In this document: piece after piece, positions 1 to 6,504 of the stretch
Layout: the number at the start of each line of letters is the position of its first letter
How positions within the stretch are numbered: position 1 is the stretch's first letter
From: JABHCC01 sp034658635
Lineage (GTDB): Bacteria; Bacteroidota; Bacteroidia; Bacteroidales; UBA12481
Direction: 5' to 3'
Length of the DNA: 21,115 nucleotides
NCBI GenBank assembly: GCA_034658635.1
Contig: JAYEFL010000018.1
Location: 1 to 21,115 of the forward strand
Translations under genes and position numbers: made by a program
Notes under the pieces: model-generated
Told to the model about the DNA's origin: nothing
Databases searched by the model: none
Seen by the model: the letters and a program-made list of their open reading frames with translations, nothing else

Positions 1-24
1 CAATATTATTACGTATAGCTAAAA

Positions 25-1305
25 TTAAGCGTTTTTAAAAGCTTTTATTCCAGCAAAAACTGCCGCACTACCTAACTGACGTTCAATGCGAAGTAGTTGA
101 TTGAATTTGGCAATACGTTCACTTCTGCAACCTGATCCAGTCTTGATGTGACCAGCGCCTGTAGCCACAGCCAGGTCTGCAATAGTTGTATCTTCGGTTT
201 CACCTGAACGATGTGAGATGAAATAATGATATCCGTTCTTACGAGCCAGTTCAATGGTTTCCAGAGTTTCAGATAAGGTGCCAATTTGATTCAACTTAAT
301 CAGAATTGAGTTTGCTGCATTCTTATCAATTGATTCTTGCAATATTGATTTGTTAGTGCAAAGCAGGTCATCTCCAACCAATTCAATTTTACTACCTAGC
401 TCTGTCACCAATTTCTGCCAGCCACTCCAGTCGTTTTCATCAAGACCATCTTCAATAGAAAGAATCGGATACTTGTTAACCCAATCTTTCCAAATTTCGA
501 TCATCTCATCTGAAGTTTTGGTTGATTGATCTGATTTGAAAAAGACATATTTACCATCTCTGTACATTTCTGAAGTAGCAGGGTCAAGACATATTGAAAT
601 ATCATCACCTGGTTTATAACCGGCTTTGATGATGGCTTCAAGGATTACTTCCATAGCCTCTTCATTAGATTTGAGATCCGGAGCATATCCTCCTTCATCA
701 CCAATACCTGTTGAATATCCCTTCGCCTTTAATACAGTTTGCAAAGCATGAAAGGTTTCAATACCCATTTGAAGAGCAGTTGCAAAATCAGGTGCATTGT
801 GAGGTGCGATCATAAATTCCTGAAAGTCTACACTATTAGTGGCATGTGATCCGCCATTGATAACATTCATTGCCGGAACAGGAATAATACTCGCATTGGC
901 TCCTCCAATATACCGATACAATGGCATGTTTAAGCTTTTAGCTGCAGCATGGGCAGATGCCATTGATACACCCAAAATTGCATTTGCACCAAATTGTGCT
1001 TTGTTAGGAGTTCCGTCAAGATCAATCATGGTATAATCAATCAAGCGCTGATCATATACATCCAGCCCGATTACAGCAGGTGCAATTCTGGTATTAACAT
1101 TATCAACAGCCTTTTGAACACCTTTTCCACGATACCTTGACTTGTCTCCATCACGGAGTTCAACAGCTTCTTTTTCACCTGTTGATGCTCCTGAAGGAAC
1201 TATTGCACTGGCTGCAACGCCATTTTCCAATTGCACTTCTACTTCTACTGTAGGATTCCCTCTGGAATCGAGTACTTCTTGTGCAATTATTTTCTTAATT
1301 TTCAT
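25..1305 (-). CDS. eno: Enolase (phosphopyruvate hydratase)
   Basis: Cytosolic glycolytic enzyme converting 2-phosphoglycerate to phosphoenolpyruvate, Mg2+-dependent. The 426-residue length is normal for a bacterial enolase. Visible landmarks are the mobile loop SGAST (38-42), QEF with E163, GDEGGYAP with catalytic E204 (202-209), Mg ligands D241, E285 and D312, the catalytic lysine K337 in LIKLNQIGT, the signature SHRSGETED (364-372) and K388 in IKTG. The usual KTG(A/S)PCRSER stretch reads KTGSGCRSER here, a minor variation. The start is the ATG at 1303-1305, giving the expected MKIKKIIAQEVLDSRGNPT N-terminus. The gene is separated from the next upstream gene by about 125 bp that contains a Bacteroidota-type -7 element, so it is probably transcribed on its own. 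Function is close to certain from conserved residues. Confidence 0.98.
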   Translation of the reverse strand: MKIKKIIAQEVLDSRGNPTVEVEVQLENGVAASAIVPSGASTGEKEAVELRDGDKSRYRGKGVQKAVDNVNTRIAPAVIGLDVYDQRLIDYTMIDLDGTPNKAQFGANAILGVSMASAHAAAKSLNMPLYRYIGGANASIIPVPAMNVINGGSHATNSVDFQEFMIAPHNAPDFATALQMGIETFHALQTVLKAKGYSTGIGDEGGYAPDLKSNEEAMEVILEAIIKAGYKPGDDISICLDPATSEMYRDGKYVFFKSDQSTKTSDEMIEIWKDWVNKYPILSIEDGLDENDWSGWQKLVTELGSKIELVGDDLLCTNKSILQESIDKNAANSILIKLNQIGTLSETLETIELARKNGYHYFISHRSGETEDTTIADLAVATGAGHIKTGSGCRSERIAKFNQLLRIERQLGSAAVFAGIKAFKNA

Positions 1306-1347
1306 GTTTCCAAGTTTTAAGTGAGTAATCCATTTTATATCAGCACG

Positions 1348-1359
1348 TTAGCTAGCTAA
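1348..1359. repeat. Perfect 12-bp palindrome in the eno leader
   Basis: The sequence TTAGCTAGCTAA is its own reverse complement. It sits between the candidate eno promoter and the eno start codon, where a DNA-binding protein or an RNA structure could act. No regulator is identified. Confidence 0.5.
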
Positions 1360-1377
1360 GGCTGAATTTTGGCCACA

Positions 1378-1385
1378 CAAAGATA
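1378..1385 (-). promoter_or_regulatory. Candidate -7 promoter element of eno
   Basis: Read on the minus strand this is TATCTTTG, an exact match to the Bacteroidota sigma factor -7 consensus TAnnTTTG. It lies about 73 bp upstream of the enolase ATG, giving a leader of roughly 65 nt. No convincing TTG -33 box is seen at the usual distance, so the call rests on the -7 element alone. Confidence 0.45.
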
Positions 1386-1429
1386 GTAAATAAAAGGAAG
1401 CTTTTCAGTAAATTGTTATTGAAGTAACA

Positions 1430-1993
1430 TTACTCTCTGTCCTCATAATCAGGGTACCAGTTCTTTTCAGGCACACCAAGATCTAAAGCAGTTTTTCTTG
1501 CAGCTACAAAGAAATAATCAGATAAACGGTTGATATACTTCAACTGCAGTTCTTCTATATCAATAGATTCAGCAAGCTTAACCATCAATCGCTCCGTGCG
1601 TCGACACACAGTTCGTGCCACATGACAAGCAGCCACAGCTGGATGCCCACCTGGTAAAATAAAGTTCTTCAATGGTGGAAGAAGATCCAGCATTCTGTCC
1701 ATGTCTTTTTCCAATTCATCAATGTCATAATTCTTAATCTTTGGCAAATTAGCCTTGAATTCGTCTTTATCCATTGCAAGACAAGAGGAAATAGTGAAAA
1801 TCCTGGATTGTACCTTATTGAGAATAGCGATAATCCTGGGGTCAACAACCTGAGTTTCTACCCATCCAACGATTGAATTAAACTCATCAACTGTTCCATA
1901 AGCTTCAAGTCGCTCATGATACTTGGGAACTCTTGTTCCACTGGCAAGAGAAGTTGTTCCCTTATCTCCGGTTCTGGTATAAACTCGCATCAT
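1430..1993 (-). CDS. Cob(I)alamin adenosyltransferase, PduO/MMAB type
   Basis: Transfers the 5'-deoxyadenosyl group of ATP to cob(I)alamin to make adenosylcobalamin. The family signature is complete. Counting from the second methionine (ATG 1988-1990), there is the ATP-binding N-terminus TRTGDKGTTSL (5-15), AYGTVDEFNS (30-39), the helix ILPGGHPAVAACHVARTVCR (111-130) with its arginines, and NRLSDYFF (154-161). About 187 residues is normal. Two adjacent ATG codons (1991-1993 and 1988-1990) are possible starts. A TTG further upstream would overlap the preceding gene and is less likely. The gene follows the secreted deacetylase after about 7 bp, so it is probably cotranscribed with it. That pairing has no obvious functional logic, and no B12-dependent enzyme is in view. 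The gene could be named pduO or cobO-like; I leave the symbol blank because the branch is uncertain. Confidence 0.93.
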   Translation of the reverse strand: MMRVYTRTGDKGTTSLASGTRVPKYHERLEAYGTVDEFNSIVGWVETQVVDPRIIAILNKVQSRIFTISSCLAMDKDEFKANLPKIKNYDIDELEKDMDRMLDLLPPLKNFILPGGHPAVAACHVARTVCRRTERLMVKLAESIDIEELQLKYINRLSDYFFVAARKTALDLGVPEKNWYPDYEDRE

Positions 1994-2000
1994 TGAATTC

Positions 2001-3443
2001 TTAATCAATAAATATTTTTTCGTTCAAAACAATCCTTCCATTTTGATAAGCTAATAGTAAAAAAAATCCAGCTTTAGTTGACCTTTTGTCAATATTTATA
2101 CGAACTGATGTTGCTCCATACGATTGCACCTGTGTTGGTATTTGACGACCTGCAAAGTCTAGAATGGATATCTCAATATCATCAGAGAAAAGTTTTTCTG
2201 ATGATATTATGATATAATCTTGAGTGGGATTAGGATAAATAAGCCAATCACTGGAATCGCTAACATCCAGATCCTTCGTACCGGTGAAATATGAAGCTGG
2301 TAATTTAATATTTATCAAGCTGTAATCAGTATCGTTTGAATAGCAAACCTGTCCTGCATCAATGGCTTCAATTGTTTGGATATCAGCTCCGGATATTAAT
2401 AAACTGATATCATAGTATCTCATAACTTGCGGACAAGCTGCATAATCCAATTCAATTTCTAAGAGGTTCTCATTTTGATTAATATGAATCACAACATTAT
2501 CCCGCACCTTCAAATATTCAAATACTTCGATTGAGTTGGCAAACAAACCTCTATCATTCCCTTTGGCTCCATATGATAACTCAAGATACTCCATGTACTC
2601 TTTGAAATCTTCAAATTTGACGCTTCCTCCATAAAGTTCGTATTGAACCCTATGGGTAAACTCATTCCACCACAAGTGGTTATTAATTCCAGAAGAATCA
2701 AATAGCTCAGTAACTTGTGATTTAAGATCCTCTACTGTATCATCAAAGCTATTTATATGATGTCTCCAGAAAACCGGATTATCCTTAGTTATATTTCCAT
2801 CAACTTTGATAGGCTTCCCACTTGATTGTGCATAAGATCCATTACTTGTAAAAACTGCTAACGCTCCTAAATCAAATGCTGGTTGAATATAGTTCGCATT
2901 ACCCCCGGGAGGAATGACATGATTAAGATAATGTCCCATGCGCTCATAGAATGCCAAATTATTTTGATTCAATTGCCATGTATAATCAATATCATCTCCT
3001 TTTTGAGAATGATCATAGCTATGGTTAAGGAAAGTCCAGCCAGAATGATAAAGTTGTAATGCCTGAGACCATGTCATATGTCCGGTATTCACCGAATTAT
3101 GTATATCTACACCTTGTTGATTTGCCGTATACCATGCTATAGATGCCGTAAACGGTATTTGGTTTCCACATCCGTCAGTATAATACAAGCCAGGATAAGT
3201 AATACCATCAACTGGTGACAGTCCCCCATTGAACAGCCTGAAGGCCAAATCAAAAGCATCAAGCAATGCATCATCAAGAGTAAAGCTAAACGCAAAATCC
3301 TTATTATACTTTAAAGATGCCGGAACAACTTCAACTTTTTCTGATGAGTTTAATACTATGGATAGCCTTACTCTACTGTCTTGTCCGTTAGTAATCAGAC
3401 ATACAGAAATAAGTATAACAATAATGATAATCTTTTGCCTCAA
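2001..3443 (-). CDS. Secreted NodB-like (CE4) deacetylase with T9SS sorting domain
   Basis: A 480-residue exported protein. An N-terminal signal peptide (hydrophobic 4-17, likely cleavage near NG/QD at 20-21) precedes a region that fits the carbohydrate esterase 4/NodB fold: TLDDA (55-59) as motif 1 with the Asp pair, HSYDH (141-145) as the HxxxH metal motif, and PPGGN (178-182) as a motif-3-like loop. WNEFTH (259-264) may add a further active-site histidine. Residues about 399-480 form a Por secretion-system C-terminal domain beginning WLIYPNPTQDYIII, so export is expected through the Sec system and then T9SS to the cell surface. The likely chemistry is N- or O-deacetylation of a polysaccharide, but overall similarity to well-known members looks low and the substrate is unknown. 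The start is TTG at 3441-3443, because an in-frame TGA lies 24 bp upstream and no ATG precedes the signal peptide. This start overlaps the stop codon of the upstream gene. Confidence 0.8.
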   Translation of the reverse strand: MRQKIIIIVILISVCLITNGQDSRVRLSIVLNSSEKVEVVPASLKYNKDFAFSFTLDDALLDAFDLAFRLFNGGLSPVDGITYPGLYYTDGCGNQIPFTASIAWYTANQQGVDIHNSVNTGHMTWSQALQLYHSGWTFLNHSYDHSQKGDDIDYTWQLNQNNLAFYERMGHYLNHVIPPGGNANYIQPAFDLGALAVFTSNGSYAQSSGKPIKVDGNITKDNPVFWRHHINSFDDTVEDLKSQVTELFDSSGINNHLWWNEFTHRVQYELYGGSVKFEDFKEYMEYLELSYGAKGNDRGLFANSIEVFEYLKVRDNVVIHINQNENLLEIELDYAACPQVMRYYDISLLISGADIQTIEAIDAGQVCYSNDTDYSLINIKLPASYFTGTKDLDVSDSSDWLIYPNPTQDYIIISSEKLFSDDIEISILDFAGRQIPTQVQSYGATSVRINIDKRSTKAGFFLLLAYQNGRIVLNEKIFID

Positions 3444-4414
3444 TTTGAAGTATTTATGATGCTGTCAGAATGGTCTTCCAGATTTTTCAGCACTAATTTA
3501 CCCTTTTTAAATTTCAGTACCATACAAATAATATTTTCAGGATGATAAGATTTTAATCTTGTTTGCCAGGGTTTAGGTTGGATTTTAATTGGCTGTCCAA
3601 AATGATCCAAAACCCACAGTGTCCCTTTTTGTGTTTCAAAATCACCGGCAGCTGCTTTTTCAAATCGCAAAAATTTAAAGAGATATACTTCACCAATTCG
3701 ATAATAAGGATTTAGGGGTTCAAGAATATACGCTCCATCAGCCTTCAGCTCAACCACTCTGATCTGAAGCATCTGGTCGATAGAATAATTGAAATGTTCA
3801 TAATGTCTTTTAGGAAGTTGATGATAGCTCCCATGCGGACCTTCAAGTATATAATACAACTCTGATTGAAATTCTCGAATCTCTTTGAGTTTAAAATCAT
3901 AAACTGTATTGCGGCGCAATTTAACCTGGACTCCCTTGATACTGGGTAGTGATAGAAATATCTGTGCTTTTTTTATTCGTTCAATTCTGCAAGACAGGTG
4001 CGAAATTCCAGGTTCAAAATACTCAGGCTGATCGATCTGGCATGGCCATTCAAAGCGATGCAAGTCTCTGACCCAAGCGGTAAATACTTGAGTTCCCCAA
4101 ATATTGGTCTCCTTAGTTATTCGAATAAGCAGGAAGTCATATCGTTGACCTGGTTCATAGTAAGGATGTTCAGGCTCAAGAAATATCTGTCCCGAGCAAT
4201 TAATTTTGTCAACTGAACAATTTATTGTTCTTCCAACTTTAAAAACATAATGCTCGTAATAAGAGGCTTTGAGAAGATATTTCTTTTGGTCGGGTCCAAT
4301 TAGTACATAATGCTTTTCGCCAGAGCCAGGAATATGAATTATTTTCCTGATTTCGAACGGATAGGACTTCCCTTCGATAAAGCTTGAACCAGATTCTTCT
4401 TCAAATTTAGCCAT
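3440..4414 (-). CDS. Hypothetical protein made of four related ~70-residue repeats
   Basis: Not recognised as a named family. The 324 residues lack a signal peptide or membrane segment, so the protein is probably cytoplasmic. Four tandem units are visible at about 17-88, 90-158, 169-240 and 242-312. Each opens with an aromatic-x-F pattern (YPFEIRKI, YDFLLIRI, YDFKLKEI, YLFKFLRF), continues through a short beta-rich middle, and ends with a V-x-(8-10)-I-x-L segment. Units 1 and 3 are especially alike: both contain a YxxxHYEHY/RHYEHF block and end in LEPEHPYYEPG or LEPLNPYYRIG. Units 2 and 4 resemble each other in carrying a tryptophan near WVRDLHRF/WVLDHFG. The alternating A-B-A-B layout suggests duplication of a two-domain ancestor. 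The strand pattern recalls OB/S1-like nucleic-acid binding barrels, but that is inference. It is first in a unit with the T9SS deacetylase and PduO genes. The start is ATG at 4412-4414. Confidence 0.75.
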   Translation of the reverse strand: MAKFEEESGSSFIEGKSYPFEIRKIIHIPGSGEKHYVLIGPDQKKYLLKASYYEHYVFKVGRTINCSVDKINCSGQIFLEPEHPYYEPGQRYDFLLIRITKETNIWGTQVFTAWVRDLHRFEWPCQIDQPEYFEPGISHLSCRIERIKKAQIFLSLPSIKGVQVKLRRNTVYDFKLKEIREFQSELYYILEGPHGSYHQLPKRHYEHFNYSIDQMLQIRVVELKADGAYILEPLNPYYRIGEVYLFKFLRFEKAAAGDFETQKGTLWVLDHFGQPIKIQPKPWQTRLKSYHPENIICMVLKFKKGKLVLKNLEDHSDSIINTSN

Positions 4415-4450
4415 TGGCGGAAAATTACTAAAAAATAGTGGGTGAAGATG

Positions 4451-4465
4451 ACTAAAATTCTTAGT
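4451..4465. promoter_or_regulatory. Candidate Lrp/AsnC-type operator dyad
   Basis: ACTAAaattcTTAGT is an interrupted 15-bp palindrome with 5-bp arms and an AT-rich centre. Size and AT centre resemble the Lrp-family site shape. It lies 8 bp before the start codon of the Lrp/AsnC gene, within the 59-bp space shared with the divergent repeat-protein gene, where autoregulators of this family often bind. Confidence 0.45.
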
Positions 4466-4473
4466 TTTAAGAA

Positions 4474-4935
4474 ATGTCGAAGAATCATAAAATCGATAGC
4501 ACGGATCGTAAGATTATCAGAATGCTTCTTGAGAATGCGCGTATGCCTTTTCTTGAGGTAGCCCGTGCATGTGGAATGTCAGGAGCAGCAATTCATCAAA
4601 GGGTAAATAAGCTTGAAAATGCTGGAATAATTGCGGGCTCCAGAATCAAACTTTCTCCTACGAGTATGGGTTATAATACCTGTGCTTTTGTGGGTGTATT
4701 TTTAGATCAGGCTAGAATGTATCATTCTGTAATAAAGGAGATGGAGAAAATCCCTGAAATTGTTGAATGCCATTATACAACAGGAAACTACGCAATATTC
4801 TTAAAGATTTATTGTAAGAATAATCAGGATTTGATGAATGTTTTGAACGGACAAATACAGAAGATTAGCGGCATTTCCAGAACGGAAACCTTCATTTCAT
4901 TGGAACAGGAAATTAGTAGGGAGCTTCTTCCTTAA
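4474..4935 (+). CDS. Lrp/AsnC family transcriptional regulator
   Basis: A 153-residue regulator of normal family length. An N-terminal winged helix-turn-helix opens with the typical IDSTDRKIIRMLLENAR (7-23), and its recognition helix lies around MSGAAIHQRVNKLENAGII (35-53). A C-terminal RAM/AsnC effector and oligomerisation domain covers about 68-145, including the TGNYAIFLKI strand (103-112), which corresponds to the usual TGxYDxLLxV ligand loop, and the closing GISRTETFISLEQ. Proteins of this class form dimers to octamers and usually sense an amino acid. The effector cannot be read from the sequence. The gene is the only plus-strand gene in the first 17 kb. It is divergent from the four-repeat protein with 59 bp between starts, and its stop codon overlaps the stop of the convergent serine hydrolase by 4 bp. 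It probably controls itself and the divergent unit, which is inference from position. Confidence 0.93.
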   Translation: MSKNHKIDSTDRKIIRMLLENARMPFLEVARACGMSGAAIHQRVNKLENAGIIAGSRIKLSPTSMGYNTCAFVGVFLDQARMYHSVIKEMEKIPEIVECHYTTGNYAIFLKIYCKNNQDLMNVLNGQIQKISGISRTETFISLEQEISRELLP

Positions 4936-6404
4936 GGTTCATTTGAATTATACATGAACCTACGGATTTTGTAATCGTCCTCTTTGTCAAACTTTATTCT
5001 GACTTCTATTTTTGCTTCATCTGCAATCCTGTTTAGCTTTATCTCCATATAATCGTTGCCAATAATGATAATATTGGAAATTCGTGAAGGTCCGGCATCT
5101 TTTTGAACTCTTTGGAACTCATGAAATATTATATCATTTGAGTATTTCTTTTTGAGATAATCTCCAAGATACTCTGTTGTAAGATGCACAATGTCTTCTT
5201 CCCGACCTGAGGATAGCATGTTAATAAAGCCACCAGCAATTTCACCAATCCTGGAATCTGGCAAACTGTCAAAACAATTCACAGTCTTTAAATGAGTATT
5301 GTATTCATGATGTGGGTAAAAAAGAATCCATGCAAGTTCACTGGCAATATTTCTGCTTCCTGGTCGGAAATCATTCATTAAAACTAAAATACTAACCTGC
5401 TCCTGGGGGTAATTGATCCAATCTGAGAAGAATTTGCCATTTCCTGCATCATGGGCATATGCTCTGGTACCTCTGCGGGAAGAGTTTATCACCCATCCAT
5501 AAGAGTAATAAGAGCCACTGGTGTCACTTTCTCTGATATGCTTAAATAAAAACTTGCTTTTTGCCTCATCATTAAGAATATCATTACTTTCAATGGCAGT
5601 ATGCCATGCCATCAAATCAGCCGCTGTGCTTAGTAAGCCAGCATTAGCTTTAAGATTCCAATATGGACCTTCGGTACCCCACGATAAATCCATTGGCTTT
5701 CTCCAGTTTTTGCATTTCCGATAACCATTTGCAACCTTAGACATATCCCAGGCTGGTAAAACGTAACCAGTGCTGCTCATCCCAATCGGATCAAAGATGT
5801 TATCTTTTAAGAATCTTTCATAGCTTGTACCCGTAACCTTCTCAATTAATACTCCCAACAGGCTATAACCTAAATGTGAGTATCCAAACTTTGTACCTGG
5901 CACAAATAGCAGATCAGTGTTAAAAGCTCTTTTAATAAATTCATCTTTATGAAGGTTCTCAAAATCGGATCCAATTCTTATTGGAAAACCTGCAGAGTGA
6001 GTTAATAAATGATGAATTGTAATTCCTTTTTTGTCTTCAGGAATCTCTGGGAAAAATTGAATCAAACTGTCTTCAACCGAAAGCTTACCAGCCATTTCAA
6101 GTTTGAGAATTGCTGCACCAGTAAACTGTTTAGTCAAAGAACCAATATCAAATATCGTATTCTGATTATTCTCAATTAATTGCCCCTTATCAGAGTATCC
6201 AATACTCTTATAGAAAATCTCCTGATTTGGACGCTTAATGGCTATTACTCCTGAAAAGCCTCTCTCCGCTTCAAGATCACAATACTGGATTAATTTCTGA
6301 TCCAAAAGAGAAGTCTCTAGATTTCCTTCGCTATTTGAATAATTACAAAACTGAAATACTCCAATAAGTGAAATTACAACCAGACTTGACCACAACAATT
6401 TCAT
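4932..6404 (-). CDS. Serine hydrolase, class C beta-lactamase/PBP-like (S12 family)
   Basis: About 490 residues from the ATG at 6402-6404. A GTG 15 bp upstream is also possible. A hydrophobic N-terminus (4-19) ends at Cys20; this could be a signal peptide or a weak lipobox, as FQFC does not fit the lipoprotein consensus well. The beta-lactamase-family domain (about 35-360) has the SxxK nucleophile motif SLTK (89-92) in GSLTKQFTGAAIL, the second motif as YSH (175-177) in place of the common YxN, and the third motif HDAG (318-321), the H-x-G form often seen in esterase/peptidase members. A conserved LLTHSAGFP block lies at 133-141. A C-terminal extension (about 380-490) resembles the beta-sheet domain appended to many Bacteroidota members. 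It likely acts in the periplasm as an esterase, D-aminopeptidase or carboxypeptidase; true beta-lactamase activity cannot be inferred. It is convergent with the Lrp gene. Confidence 0.88.
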   Translation of the reverse strand: MKLLWSSLVVISLIGVFQFCNYSNSEGNLETSLLDQKLIQYCDLEAERGFSGVIAIKRPNQEIFYKSIGYSDKGQLIENNQNTIFDIGSLTKQFTGAAILKLEMAGKLSVEDSLIQFFPEIPEDKKGITIHHLLTHSAGFPIRIGSDFENLHKDEFIKRAFNTDLLFVPGTKFGYSHLGYSLLGVLIEKVTGTSYERFLKDNIFDPIGMSSTGYVLPAWDMSKVANGYRKCKNWRKPMDLSWGTEGPYWNLKANAGLLSTAADLMAWHTAIESNDILNDEAKSKFLFKHIRESDTSGSYYSYGWVINSSRRGTRAYAHDAGNGKFFSDWINYPQEQVSILVLMNDFRPGSRNIASELAWILFYPHHEYNTHLKTVNCFDSLPDSRIGEIAGGFINMLSSGREEDIVHLTTEYLGDYLKKKYSNDIIFHEFQRVQKDAGPSRISNIIIIGNDYMEIKLNRIADEAKIEVRIKFDKEDDYKIRRFMYNSNEP

Positions 6405-6460
6405 GTGTTTAACTTTCACTCGGTAAAAATACCAAGCATAAAGAAACCAAGCACTTAAAA

Positions 6461-6492
6461 ATCGATAAAAATTCTTAAAAATTGTTAAGAAT
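6461..6492 (-). terminator. AT-rich hairpin followed by T tract after the C69 dipeptidase gene
   Basis: Perfect 8-bp arms ATTCTTAA and TTAAGAAT (6471-6478 and 6485-6492) enclose a 6-nt loop. On the minus strand the hairpin begins 12 bp after the dipeptidase stop codon and is followed by TTTTATCGATTTTTAAG. The geometry fits intrinsic termination, but the stem has only one G-C pair on each arm, so strength is uncertain. Confidence 0.55.
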
Positions 6493-6504
6493 ATTATAGT
6501 GAGA

